A stretch of DNA of 64,000 bases from Urophycis tenuis (taxonomy: Eukaryota; Chordata; Actinopteri; Gadiformes; Phycidae): contig JAXIVH010000327.1 of the NCBI GenBank assembly GCA_036785325.1, positions 62,001 to 126,000 on the forward strand, written 5' to 3'. Shown piece by piece: positions 32,815-43,706 of this stretch. Both the position numbers and the translations under genes were made by a program. Within the stretch, counting starts at the first letter, position 1. The number at the start of each line of letters is the position of its first letter. Under the pieces are notes generated by a model, which was given only the letters and a program-made list of their open reading frames with translations, did not search any database and was not told the DNA's origin.

Positions 32815-32905
32815 ATGGACACCAGCCACGAACTGGACTCTGGACTCACTGAGGAACCTGAGAACACATCTTTGGACAGGGAGGAGACCAGGAGGAGAAC
32901 ATGTG
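32815..32905 (+). CDS. lectin exon 1: start and cytoplasmic tail
   Basis: It starts at ATG in a good context (GAGCCATGG) and reads MDTSHELDSGLTEEPENTS and on to RRRTC, ending in phase 1 at G|GTAGG. No tyrosine-based signalling motif is present in the tail. It is rich in acidic residues followed by a basic cluster next to the membrane. Confidence 0.75.
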
Positions 32906-34119
32906 GTAGGAGTTTCAACTACATACATCTCAAGATTACATGAAGCAAATGTTTTAGTCAAAGTGACCAACCTGATGAACCAGTGAAATGACCTCATAGA
33001 TTTGTTAGATTTATTATAGGCTAGATTAATTCTCTCCTAACATCATGTGTATGTTCCAGACCAAACAACCTCTGATTATGTCTGATTATGTATTATTGAT
33101 GGGCAGCCGCGGCCTACTGGTTAGGGCTTTGGACTTGTACCCGAAGGGTTGCCGGTTTGAAACCCGACCAGTACGAACGGCTGAAGTGCCCTTGAGCAAG
33201 GCACCTAACCCCTCACTGCTCCCCGAGCTCCGCTGTAGCAGGCAGCTCACTGCGTCGGGATCAGTGTGTGCTTCACCTCACTGTGTGATCACTGTGTTCT
33301 GAGTGTGTTTCACTAATTCACGGATTGGGATAAATGCAGAGACCAAATTTCCCTAAGGGGATCAAAAGAGTACTTATACTTACTTATACTTATATACTTA
33401 TGACTATTGACATATGGCTACGGACTATTACTAGGTATCTCAAGTAGTCGTGTTTTCCATGATATACGTTTGTTAATACTATTTATTATTTATTATTAGT
33501 GGTAGTTCAGTGTTACATAAGATATAGTAAGTTTATAGCTGTAAACTATGTTTATGAATGTGCAATATTTTTTGTATGTATGTATGTATGTATGTATACA
33601 TATGTATATGTACGTATGTGTGGCAGTAGCTCAGTGGATAGAGTGGGTGCATAGAGCAGGACGTCAAGTAATCGCAGGGTCGGCGGTTCGATCCCCTCAA
33701 TCCCCCTCCTCCAACTGTCTGCATGTTGAAGTGTCCTTGAGCAACACACTGAACCCCAACTTGCTCCCCGGGCGCTGAACATAGCAGCCCACTGCTGCTA
33801 TGTACCATAGGATGGGTCAAATGAACACAGTTTGTTCCCCTATCTAAAAAAGTACTGAGAATGACCAATAAAGATGTTCTCTCTCTCTGTACATTAGAAT
33901 AATAAGAGAATAATAACAAGTATACAAGAGAACAGAATGTGTTCTCCTTAAGTATGTTCTAAATTAAAAACTAGAGCTACAGTACCAGTAATGAGTTATT
34001 GAGGTGTTCTCAGTCAAGGTCTTCAGATCTTTCTTAGAGATGGGGAGGGACTTTGTAGACTGTAGGGAGACTGTCTGGACTGTGTATGATATCCTCACAG
34101 TATGAATGTGTGTACATTA

Positions 34120-34169
<50 letters not shown>

Positions 34170-36584
34170 TGCTCCTGAACAGCTCTAAAGTCCCACAGCA
34201 TTGCCACTCTGAGCTTCGGACTGCTGTGTATTCTCATCATCTCCCTGCGCCTCAGTGAGTCTAAATCATATCATCCTCAATATAATGACCTTAATAATAA
34301 CAACAGTAGAGAAAAATGTATAAATATAAAATATATAATATATAATATATAAAATATATGATGACGATGATAATAGTAATTTCATCATATCCTGTTTCCT
34401 TTCAGTGTGGATGGGTTTTGTGTTTGATTGGCTGTGGGTTTTGTTTAGAGACGATGTTGTTCTGTTTTGGAGCTGATTTCTTCTGTTCTCCTCTCTGCTC
34501 TTCTATACTTAGTGACACCTTGTACGGAGTCGAGAGAGCACTTAATGGGTTAAGTTGGTGAGTGTTTTAGAAAGGTCTTCAAAGTAAAACTCAATCAATC
34601 ATGTTATGGAACTTTATTTCAAACATGCTTTCTGATTCTGTGATTTATGTTTGAACATCCCCTCTTCCTTCTAAGTTAACATTTTATATTGTCAGGGTAA
34701 CCGAGCACAGACCGTGTTGAACTTCTAACCAAATAAATTAAATAAAGGATGTCCCCCCTATGGCAGCATGGTGGTACTGAAGGTGTTGTTAGCCTCCTCC
34801 TCCAGCAGGGGGAGCAGTAGAGTCAATAGAGCCTGTCATCCTCTGAAAGTGCTTGTTTTTGCCCTTGACCCTCTCACTGTATATTCCATCGATATGGAAA
34901 GGATCCCTACAGATGAATATTGCTTCTTACTTTGCCTTTTGCTTTGTATTGTGTCGAAATCTAACTAAAATCAAATTCTTGCAGGATATTTCCTTATCGT
35001 GATTACAATCTCAACTCTCCTTCTCCCATCTTTGAGATAACAGTAAACTGGGCCTTCATTAATCCAACAAAACAAACTCTCTGCTCTCCAGCTCTCAGTC
35101 TGCTTTCCACCGTTCTCTTCCTGCAACAACTCAACTCAACTCTCAGTGAGTGAGACTTTGTGGGACACAATAACAAACGGTGTAGGGGTTTACTACACTA
35201 CAACTTCAACTACAAGGTTATGGTTCTATTGTTCTCTACTAGGTTTGTATTGTTCTCTACTAGGTTTGTATTGTTCTCTATTACACAAGCTCATGTTTCT
35301 ATTGTTCTCTACTAGGTTTCTATTGTTCTTTACTACACAAGGTCATGTTTCTATAATTGTTCTCTAATAGGATTCTATTGTTCTCTACTACACAAGGTCA
35401 TGTTTCTATGGTTCTCTACTACACAAGGTCATGTTTCTATGGTTCTCTAGAGGTCATGTTTCTATTGTTCTCTGCTACACAAGGTCAAGTTTCTATTGTT
35501 CTCTACTACACAAGGTCATGTTTCTATGGTTCTCTACTACACAAGGTCATGTTTCTATGGTTCTCTACTACACAAGGTCATGTTTCTATGGTTCTCTACT
35601 ACACAAGGTCATGTTTCTATCGTTCTCTACTACACAAGATAAGATAAGATAAGATAAGATATTCCTTTATTAATCCCCCTTAGGAGAAATTCACAGTGAC
35701 CAGCAGTACAGGGGATAGATGTGCAGTAAGAGCCTGGCTAAAGTCAATACCAGGCGCGTAGAATACGGTGGGGACGGTGGGGATGCGTACCTACCAGTTT
35801 TCGTCATGAGTCATTTTGTACCCACCACTTTTTATGAAAGAATCCCCGTGTGGGACTCGCACCGGTGTCTTTCACCACTACGTCAGTAAATGCAGTCTGA
35901 GTTACGTCAAGCTAGACGAGAGAGAAGAACTCCACTCTTACAAGTCGCTTTAGTATGACAGGGTCACAAGCGGACTTTTCACGCGGTCACGAGCGGAGTG
36001 GTAGTGGTATGGCAAGATGCCATAGTGCGTTGAGTAATGGTGCTCCCTGACTCATCCCAAAAACAACAGTCAACAAAGTGAACGTAATGAAACATTGAAA
36101 TGCAACCCAACATGTCCTGAACATTCGCTTCCAAACCCTATCTAATAGCAATAACATGTAATGACACAGAATGCCAGAATTTCGCAATGCATTCTGGGAA
36201 ACACTCCCCCAACACGTTACAATATCCACGATTTCCTCAGGCAAGTACAACAAGTTGAACTGATAATACAAGAAAACACAAAAGCATTAACCTAATTTAC
36301 ACAATATAGAAACAAAATTAATTTGATTTGTGTCCGATGACGAGAGAGAGACGGGGAGAGAGCTAGCACTTTGGTAGAGAGACATAGAGTAACAATAACA
36401 GAGAGCGAGCGCCGGTCTCGATAAAGCCATTAATCAGATAAATGAAACGTTATTTCCCGATTGTTTCACAGCGGTTACATTCAGCAGGTAGACACGGCCA
36501 TGATCTGCACCTATCTGAATCACATTATCCAATGAAAAGTATTAGAGGTCTGTGCGTGAGCATAGTCACGCGTCTGTGTGTGTG

Positions 36585-36619
<35 letters not shown>

Positions 36620-39600
36620 GTGCGTGTGCGTGTGTGTGTGTGTCATCATCACATTTTTGTATACATTTTTATTAACTAACATGACTTGCGCGAAAGGGGG
36701 AAAAATGAATGCGCGTCATTGTACCCAGCACTTCTGAAAATGCACTTCCGAATGCGTCTCTGTCCCCAGCACATTTCAAACCAAACCTACGCCCATGGTC
36801 AATACACAATAAACAATAATTTAGATTAAATACGAGCTCTTAAGTCAGGTCAGTGACGAGTGAGAACCTGTATGCATACTAGTGTCCTTGATCGCTGTTT
36901 ATGGTGCAAAATGCAAAGTAGATAGAAATATGCGGAAAGTGCAAGGTGCAAGATGTGCAAATGTATACAGGTATTCCAGGTACAACATATGAATAGACCT
37001 GGAATAACAACGGCTAGGACACAGTCCAAGGTGTGTGGTGTGGTGTATGTGAATGTGAAGTTCAGTCCATTTTTCTGGTGGTGTTGGAGCTTCCTGAGCC
37101 TGATGGTTGGTGGGATGAAGGAGCGCCCAAGCACTTTGAGGCACTTGGCTGAGTGAGCATGTGGCTGAACGTGTTCCTGAGTAGCTTCAGTTGCTTCAGT
37201 TCGGCATAGTGAGGCTGAGAGGGTAGTTCCGGGTCGCCAGCAGTTTTCCCCTCGTCCTCCTCACTGTCGCCGCCTCCACACAGTCCAGCTTCATCCCCAC
37301 TGCAGAGCTCGCCTTCCTCCCCGGCTTGTACAGCTTCCTGGCACCACCGCTCCCAATGCTTCCTCCCCAGCACACGGCAGTGAAGAAAGTGACACTGGCC
37401 ACCGCAGGCTGGTAGACCATCCGTAGCAGCCTGGTGCACGCAATGAAAGATGACAGATGGACAGTGGTTATCAATGAAATGAACAGACATAAGATGAAAA
37501 TGGCTAGAAAACAGTCTGGGGTGTGTGGTGTGGTATACAAATCCATTATCTGTTGGTGCTGGCGCTTCCGAGACGTTGGGAGCGGGTGGTTGAGGTATTG
37601 TAGAGCCTGATAGCCGATGGGATGAAAGAGCCCCCCAAGCGCTTTGAAGCACGTGGCTGAGTGAGCCTATGGCTGAATGTGCTCCTGAGTTGCCTCACCT
37701 CGGCGTAGAGAGGGTGAGAGGGGTTGTCCAGGATCGCCTGCAGCTTTCCCCTCATCCTCCTCTCTGTCACCGCCTCCACACAGTCCAGCTTCATCCCCAC
37801 CACGGAGCTCGCCCTCCTCACCAGCTTGTTCAGCTTACTGGCCCCACCAATCCCGATGCCTCCTCCCCAGCACACGACGGCGAAGAAGGTGACACTGGCT
37901 ACCACCGACTGGTAGAACATCCGTAGCAGCCTGGTGCACACATTGAAGGATCTGAGCCTCCTCAGGAAGAACAGCCTGCTCTGTCCCTTCCTGTAGAGGG
38001 CCTCGGTATTGTCAGACCAGTCCAGTTTGTTGTTTAGGTGCACCCCAAGAAACTTGCAGGTATCCACCATCTCCACCTCTTCCCCCTTTATGGAAACCGG
38101 TAATGGGGGACTCTTCCTGCGTCTGAACTCCACCACCAGCTCCTTGGTTTTCCCTGTGTTGAGCTGAAGGTGGTTCCCGTCATACCATCCCACAAAGTTC
38201 TTCACCAGTTCCCTGTACTCCTCCTCCTCGTTGTCTGTGATGCATCAAACAATGGAGGAGTCGTCCGAGAACTTCTGCAGGTGGCATGTTCGGGAGTTGT
38301 AGCAGAAATCCGAGGTGTAGAGGGTGAAAAGGAATGGTGAAAGTACAGTTCCCTGGGGTGTGCCGGTGTTGCTAGTCACCATGTCTGACAAGCAGTGTCG
38401 CAGTCTGACATACTGCGGTCTGTCCGTGAGGTAGTCCGTAATCCATGCCACCATGTCAGGATCGACCTGCATCACCAGGAGCTTCTCAGCCAGCCGGTCT
38501 GGCTGGACGGTGTCAAAAGCACTGGAGAAGTCGAAGAACATGATTCTCACCATGCTCTGTGGCCTCTCCAGGTGTGTGTAAGCTCTGTGAAGCAGGTAGA
38601 TGATGGCATCCTCCATGCCGATGTGGGTCTGGTACGCAAACTGCAATGGGTCCAGGCAGTCGCGCGCCCTGGGCTTGAGATGGTCCAGAACCAATCTCTC
38701 AAAGGTCTTCATGACGTGTGACGTTAGTGCGACAGGTCTGAAGTCCCCTGGAGCGTTGGGACGACCCTTCTTCGGCACAGGGACTACGCAGGATGTCTTC
38801 CATAGAGTTGGTACCTTTTTCAGCCTCAGGGAGAGGCCGAAAAGGTGCGTGAACACTCCTCCCAGCTGCTCCGCACAGATCTTGAGCACCCTCGGGCTGA
38901 TGTCATCGGGTCCTCTGGCCTTGTTGGGCCTGATCCTTGTGAGCTGCCGTCTCACGTGGCTGGTGCTGATGGTGTTGATGGTTGGGGTTGTTATTACTGG
39001 GGTCACAGGTGTAGTCGGGGGTGTGGCGAGGGGGTGACTGTCCTCTGGGCCGGACATTGGTCCAGCCTCCCTGTGAGTGTGGAACGGGAGAGAGAGGGAG
39101 GGTGGAGCAGGGAGGGGAGGTGCAGACGCTGCCATGCCTGGATCTGGTGGTCCAGCAGGGAGATGAGAAGGGCAGGAGGGGGGAAGGGGAGTTTAAGGTC
39201 TGGCCCCAGTTGGTGAGTCAAATCTGTTGAAAAACAGGTTTAACTCATCGGCCCATTCCTTTGTCCCCTCCTGTGATCCTCCGGCAGTTTTAATGCCGGT
39301 GATGGTTTTCACCCCTGCCCAAACCTCTCGGGAGTTGTTCTGCTGCAGCTTCTCCTCTATCCTGATTTTGTAGCAGGCCTTAGCCCTCCTAAGTTCCCTC
39401 CTCAGCCGGTCATGTTTCTATTGTTCTCTACTACACAACGTCATGTTTCTATGGTTCTCTACTACACAAGGTCATGTTTCTATGGTTCTCTACTACACAA
39501 GGTCATGTTTGTGTAGTAGAGTAGGGGGAGGAGGGAGAGGAGGAGGAGGGGGGATAAAGGGGAACGCACCACAGACCCTACGGTTGGTGGACGACCCGCT

Positions 39601-40356
39601 CTGTCCACCCGCTCTACACATTGAGATACTGCCACCCCTAGTAATTGAGAAAGTACAAAAAGCTTCTGTATTCGTTAAGGATTTTCTTTCTGTTCAACAG
39701 GTGATTTGACCCGAGGCTTCATGTATTTCAACCAGAGTCTCTACTTTATTTCTCCTACTAAGAGGAACTGGACGGCCAGTCGAGATTACTGTTTGCAAAG
39801 AAATGCAGACCTGGTAGTTATCAACAGCAGGGAAGAACAGGTGACAGTGTGTGTGTGGGTGTTTGTGAGTGTGAGAGCGTGTGTGTGTTGTTAGCTGGGT
39901 TGTCATGACAACATATACTAATCCTATTGGAAACAGGGGTTTGTCAGCAGTTTTAGGGGTTCTTCCTGGATCGGACTGAGTGGGCGAGACACAGAGGGGA
40001 CCTTCAAGTGGGTGGATGGTACCGACATGACTTCAAGGTCAGGCTGAAGACTCAGCAGCATCTGTTCTCTGAGAGTGACAGAGTGGTATCACCTCAACAC
40101 TGTGCTCAACGTTCTACTCCTTGTGGTTTTCAGTTGGAGACGCAGTGAACCACGCGATGGCGGTAGAGTAGAAGACTGTGTAGCATGCGATGGCAGATGG
40201 TCTGAAGAACCGTGTGACAGACTGCACCACGGGATCTGTGAGAAGGTCACAGAACATCTGGAAGCTGACCTGAAGAAAGAGGGTCTGTTGACTTTGTTTG
40301 TGTTCATGAGTGTAGAATTGTTCATCCTTTCTATTCTCTGTATACATACGTTATGA
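32815..40356 (+). CDS. type II C-type lectin-like receptor (six exons)
   Basis: Six exons (32815-32905, 34183-34254, 35092-35145, 39701-39840, 39937-40037, 40134-40356) total 681 bases, that is 226 residues and a stop, with every junction at GT/AG and compatible phase. The product has a 30-residue acidic cytoplasmic tail, one signal-anchor helix (SIATLSFGLLCILIISLRL), a short stalk and one C-type lectin domain (NWTASRDYCLQRNADLVVIN, WIGLSGRDTEGTFKWVDGT, EDCVACDGRWSEEPC, ICEK). This layout is that of fish CD209-like and illr-type immune receptors. The calcium/sugar site is altered: the usual EPN triplet is EPR and the WND triplet is WSE, so classical mannose binding is doubtful. The four core cysteines are present. 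The N-terminal long-form cysteine pair is missing. About 38 residues after ICEK are unusual and partly hydrophobic. Intron 3 contains nested mobile elements. Confidence 0.8.
33101..33370 (+). mobile_element. V-SINE-type SINE in lectin intron 1
   Basis: Same family as 7192-7464: tRNA-like head (CCGGTTTGAAACCCGACC) and GCAAGGCACCTAACCCC core. Its end merges into CTTATA-type repeats. Confidence 0.85.
33620..33880 (+). mobile_element. family A SINE in lectin intron 1
   Basis: tRNA-like head with TAGCTCAGTGG and GGTTCGATCCCC boxes, the family body, and the 47-base tail motif (TATGTACCATAGGATGGGTC) that is amplified at 4545-4865. It ends with AATAAAGATG. Confidence 0.85.
34124..34167. repeat. (TG)n before lectin exon 2
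   Basis: A pure TG tract of about 44 bases which, with the following TCCTGCTCCTGAACAG, forms the acceptor region of exon 2. Confidence 0.9.
34183..34254 (+). CDS. lectin exon 2: membrane anchor
   Basis: 72 bases, phase 1 to phase 1, reading LKSHSIATLSFGLLCILIIS and on to LRL. It provides the only transmembrane helix of the receptor. Donor CA|GTGAGT. Confidence 0.75.
35092..35145 (+). CDS. lectin exon 3: stalk
   Basis: 54 bases, phase 1 to phase 1, after TGCTCTCCAG and before A|GTGAGT, reading LSLLSTVLFLQQLNSTL. It keeps the frame whether included or skipped, so it may be alternatively spliced. Its hydrophobic first half could extend the membrane segment. Confidence 0.55.
35216..35638. repeat. 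31-bp minisatellite, left part
   Basis: Tandem units of about 31 bases (GTTCTCTACTACACAAGGTC plus ATGTTTCTATG) with shortened variants at the left end. It is interrupted by a LINE at 35639 and resumes at 39409. Confidence 0.9.
35751..36797. mobile_element. non-autonomous hAT element inside the LINE
   Basis: The ends CAGGCGCGTAG and the complement of CATGGGCGTAGG are imperfect inverted repeats, and an exact 8-base duplication GTCAATAC flanks them (35743-35750 and 36798-36805). It contains a TG microsatellite (36572-36643). No transposase is seen in 1047 bases. A fragment of the family is at 11602-11735. Confidence 0.9.
37062..37545 (-). pseudogene. second LINE C-terminal block
   Basis: Degenerate coding similar to 37546-37960: CTRLLRMVYQPAVASVTFF, WGGSIGSGGARKLYKPG, GMKLDCVEAATVRRTRGK, then LRNTFSHMLTQPSASKCLG. 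Frameshifts are present. It begins where the 3' UTR of the first block breaks off at about 37440. Confidence 0.7.
37546..39135 (-). pseudogene. Rex-like reverse transcriptase with one stop
   Basis: A continuous RT frame of about 530 codons broken by a single TGA at 38245-38247, directly after the catalytic FSDDSSIV motif, where GGA would be expected. Domains: HVRRQLTRIRPNKARGPDDI, FRPVALTSHVMKTFERLV, MFFDFSSAFDTVQPDRL, GTPQGTVLSPFLFTLY, FSDDSSIV, then FLGVHLNNKLDWSDNTEALY, RKGQSRLFFLRRLRSF, ASSVVGMKLD. The endonuclease region is absent because the copy is 5'-truncated. Related frame upstream (39408-39190) reads REVWAGVKTITG and WADELNLFFNRFDSP. Confidence 0.85.
39409..39508. repeat. 31-bp minisatellite, right part
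   Basis: About three units identical in type to those at 35216-35638. Confidence 0.9.
39552..39642 (-). mobile_element. family A SINE head fragment
   Basis: The reverse complement of the SINE head (GAGCGGGTGGACAGAGCGGG region), truncated, next to a G-rich tract at 39515-39555. Confidence 0.7.
39701..39840 (+). CDS. lectin exon 4: CTLD part 1
   Basis: Begins in phase 1 after TTCTGTTCAACAG and ends in phase 0 at CAG|GTGACA. It reads GFMYFNQSLYFISPTKRNWT and on to SREEQ, the first strand, first helix and first core cysteine (RDYC) of the lectin fold. Confidence 0.85.
39937..40037 (+). CDS. lectin exon 5: CTLD part 2
   Basis: Phase 0 to phase 2, between GGAAACAG and AG|GTCAGG. It contains the conserved WIGL motif and GTFKWVDGT, the core strand and loop region of C-type lectin domains. 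Confidence 0.85.
40134..40356 (+). CDS. lectin exon 6: CTLD part 3 and C-terminus
   Basis: After TGGTTTTCAG it reads WRRSEPRDGGRVEDCVACDG, WSEEPCD, HGICEK and then VTEHLEADLKKEGLLTLFVF and further to a TGA. EPR and WSE stand where Ca2+ ligands EPN and WND are normally found. Most family members end soon after the ICEK cysteine, so the extra tail is unusual. Confidence 0.8.
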
Positions 40357-41250
40357 ATGGAAAGGTGGTTGGATGTGTTTACCTCTGACCAGGGTCTGTG
40401 TCTGCTAGTGATGTCTGCTTTAGGTGTTTGCTTGATGGAACCGCCGTTTGTAAACTCGATGAAATGACACCTGCATCTGGTTCTCCCCACACCCCCACCC
40501 CACCCACTGGAGATGTACCAGTTTTCTAAAGCAAAAACTGACAAAGCAAAAGTCAGGAAATTAGTATAATGAAGGTCTATTCGGCTCATATTTGGCTATT
40601 ATATTATAAGTTGAGATGGCAGATCAAATTGAGGATTCATTTGTGTATTCCATTTAGATTAAAGAACCAATCACCAAAATGCATAGTCAAAGTTTTAGTC
40701 TATAGAAAAGTAATCTTTCTTCATTCAGGCAAACCATTATTGAACAGAAAACTCAGTCAAGCTGAAATATTACAACAGTAAAATAAAGAGGCAAGTGACC
40801 ATTAACAACAAATAAACAGGCATAGATGAGGCTATTATAAAACATCTTCAATCAAAAATAAAATCTTAAAATAAATGAAATTACAACGTACATGTAATGT
40901 AAACAGTATTCTGTCCAACTAGGACAACACATGAAAGATCTTCTGAAAAACATCCCCAGTGTGCGTTTATCTGTGTTTTGCGTACATGAGTTTTAATTGG
41001 AGCTGGTTTTGCGTTCTCCTCTACAAGCTCCTGACTCTTATCTCTGAGCTGGAGTGTCTTCCCCTCCCTGGGACTTTGTAGATGCTGCATATGCTATATG
41101 TAATGGATATTTAATCACATATGAAAAGGCAGGCGAGAAAACTGGATCTGAATCTTCTGTGTCACCCTCTGGCTTTGTGAGCCTGTTGGACAACGTTACC
41201 TTACCTGTTGGACAACGTTGACTCACCTGGTCCTGGTTTCTTGTCTTCAG
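40357..41250. other. lectin 3' UTR and spacer
   Basis: AT-rich 3' UTR sequence up to a poly(A) signal near 40782, then about 460 bases without recognised content, ending in the pyrimidine tract and CAG acceptor of the Ig exon. Confidence 0.6.
40782..40787 (+). terminator. poly(A) signal of lectin gene
   Basis: AATAAA, 426 bases after the stop codon, with no earlier canonical hexamer that I noticed. Confidence 0.5.
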
Positions 41251-41556
41251 TGACGGACACAGAGGAGGAGGCCCCCAGCATCACAGCCTTCCACTCCAGT
41301 AGCACCGTGCTGCCCGTGGGCCACGCGGCCCGCTTCAGCTGTGATGCCAGCGGCACTCCTGAGCCCACCGTGGAGTGGCTGCACGACGGCCGGCCTCTGA
41401 AGAGGGGCGGCACGGACCCCCGATGGGAGCCTGCGGCCTGGGTGGAGAGGGGCTTCCTCTTGGTCAGAGGCCTGAGGTCCGGTGTGAACACGGTCTGCTG
41501 CGTGGCCAGCAACAGGGCTGGCACGGCCAATCACACTGCTCAGCTGATTGTCTTTG
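41251..41556 (+). CDS. I-set immunoglobulin domain exon
   Basis: A 306-base exon, phase 1 to phase 1, between TCTTGTCTTCAG and G|GTAAGA. It encodes one I-set Ig domain: APSITAFHSSS, ARFSCDASGTPEPTVEWLHD, RGFLLVRGLRSGVNTVCCVA, SNRAGTANHTAQLIVFG. The core cysteines (FSC and CCVA) and the tryptophan (VEWL) are present. GC content is far above the surroundings, suggesting an origin from a different, GC-rich gene, possibly of the cytoskeletal or muscle I-set class. Its end splices in phase to the SPRY exon at 41865 (codon G|AT). No other exon of its own gene is visible. Confidence 0.75.
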
Positions 41557-41864
41557 GTAAGATCTGGATCCAATGTATTGTATAGTATGTTGATGTATTC
41601 ATAACATTGTAGATATGTTTATAACATTCTTGTTGACATATTTACAACATTCTTGTCAATGCATACATAATATTGTTGTTTATGTATTATTAACATTGTT
41701 GTGTGTATAAATAAATAACATTTCTGTTGGTATATTCATACTATTCTTGTTCCTGTTCATTCTCATTAGCTCAATATTACACCAGACGTCTGCTTTGTGG
41801 GGAAACACCTCATCAGTGTGTTTCTGTGTGTTCAGCAGCCTAATCATGTCTTGTTGTCCCTCAG
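41557..41864 (+). other. intron between Ig and SPRY exons
   Basis: AT-rich intron with TTGTGTGTATAAATAAATAA-type sequence; its right part is shared with 51-351. In the first copy the RLE LINE end sits where position 41603 lies here. Confidence 0.75.
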
Positions 41865-42421
41865 ATGCCTGTGAACTCACACTGGACCCAAACACAGCCC
41901 ACAGAGAACTCTCTCTGTCTGAGGACAACAGAAAGGTGACGGTGGTTAGAGAGCAGCAGTCGTATCCTGATCACCCAGAGAGATTTGACTCCTATGTCCA
42001 GGTGTTGTGTAGAGAGGCTCTGACTGGCCGCTGTTACTGGGAGGTAGAGAGGAAAGGACCTGTTGGTATAGGAGTGACATACAGAGGAATCACAAGGACA
42101 GGAGAGGGTGAGGACAGCAGCCTTGGATGGAACAACAAGTCCTGGGGTCTTTATTGTGATGATGGTGGTTACTCTGCCTGGTACAACAATAGTAAAACAG
42201 ACATACATCTCCCCGCCGCTGGCTCTAACAGAGTAGGAGTGTATCTGGACCGGCCTGCTGGCACTCTGTCCTTCTACAGAGTGTCCCCAGATGTAGGAGG
42301 GTCCTCAGACACACTGACACACATCCACACCTTCAGGTCCACATTCACCCAGGAGGACCTCCTCCCTGGGTTTGGGTTATGGGGGGATGTTGGTAACTCA
42401 GTGTCTCTGTGTCGGTTGTAG
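41865..42421 (+). CDS. PRY-SPRY (B30.2) domain terminal exon, copy 2
   Basis: A phase 1 start and TAG stop, 184 residues. It retains the family's aromatic residues (LGWNNKSWGLYCDD, YSAWYNN, FGLWGDV) lost in copy 1. PRY motif LTLDPNTAHRELSLS, then YWEVE, VGIGVTYRG, GVYLDRPAGTLSFY. Together with the Ig exon it would make an Ig-B30.2 protein, a pairing otherwise typical of butyrophilin-like proteins, but the I-set type of Ig and the missing membrane exon argue against a classical butyrophilin. Confidence 0.85.
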
Positions 42422-42423
42422 TC

Positions 42424-42865
42424 ACACACACACACACACACACAGACACAGACATAGACACATACATACACACACAGAGTGAGAGTTATAATCTGAGCTT
42501 TGTGGGGGCTTAAAAATGACAGAGAGTGAGAGAGAGAAGATGGCACAAAACCAGTATTGAAATATTATGCCAAGGAGACCCATTGCTCAAGGGGAGAACA
42601 CAGTTCAGCCCTTTCTTTATCATTTGGAATATTGATGCTGTTACCGTAATCTTGTTCAGTGTAGCCCTCTTATACTCCCACTTTCTAGTCATTACATGAA
42701 TGCTAGAATACATATAATAGCTGCTACTTCCTCATCACATTGTAAAACATGATTTGTTGTTGGTTGTTGGTGATGTAATGTGAACCCCCACAGATGTCTG
42801 ATTTTACTGCTTTCATGTGAGCTCAGAGCCCTCCTTATGGGAGCTCAGTGCCCACATAATATAGT
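42424..42865. other. 3' flank of SPRY copy 2
   Basis: A short CA tract, then about 330 bases without recognised content and absent from copy 1, then 42757-42865, which matches 1040-1149 and leads into the minisatellite. Confidence 0.6.
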
Positions 42866-43648
42866 ACACACAGTACACACACATAGTACACGTAAATATT
42901 ATACACACACAGTAAACACACATAGTACACATACATAGTACACACACAGTACACACACATAGTACACATAGTACACATACATAGTATATACACACAGTAC
43001 ACACACATAGTGCACATACATAGTATACACACAGTACACACAGTACACACACATAGAACACATACATAGTATATACACACAGTACACACACATAGTACAC
43101 ATACTTAGTATACACACAGTACACACAGTACACACACATAGTACACATACATAGTACATACACACAGTACACACATAGTACACATACATAGTATACACAC
43201 ATAGTACACACACATAGTACACATACATAGTATACAAACACAGTACACACACATAGTACACATGCATAGTACATACACACAGTACACACATAGTACACAT
43301 ACATAGTATACACACAGTACACACACATAGTACACATACATAGTATACACACACAGTACACACACATAGTACACATGCATAGTATATACACACACAGTAC
43401 ACACAGTACACACACATAGTACACATACATAGTATATACACACAGTACACATACATAGTACACATACATGGTATACACACAGTACACACACATAGTACAC
43501 ATACATAGTATACACACAGTACACACAGTACACACACAAAGTACACATACATAGTATATACACACAGTAAACACACATAGTACACACACATAGTACACAT
43601 ATATAGTATACACACAGTACACAAACATAGTACACATACATAGTATAT
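42866..43648. repeat. AC-rich minisatellite, second array (left part)
   Basis: Same words as 1150-2994. It is interrupted at 43649 by a full-length LINE and continues at 47964. Confidence 0.95.
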
Positions 43649-43706
43649 GTTATGGCAGTCCATCGATTACGATGATGACATTGCTCCAAATGAAATGTGT
43701 GGACAA

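Larger units (their letters stand above)
35639..39408 (-). mobile_element. Rex-like LINE inserted in the minisatellite
   Basis: In - orientation, 5'-truncated at 39408 and ending in (AAGAT)n at 35639. Minisatellite words CACAAG and GTCATG on the two sides join into a regular unit when the LINE is removed. The 3' half contains two successive copies of the C-terminal coding block (37960-37546 and 37440-37062), pointing to a partial tandem duplication or two related insertions. A hAT element splits its 3' UTR. Confidence 0.8.

Noticed and set aside
34514..34560. Extra lectin exon after CTATACTTAG
   Set aside because: In the required phase it reaches a TAA after about 13 codons, and leaving it out gives a complete frame through 35092-35145.
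41251..42421. Classical butyrophilin gene
   Set aside because: The Ig exon is I-set rather than V- or C-type, and no transmembrane exon lies between it and the SPRY exon.
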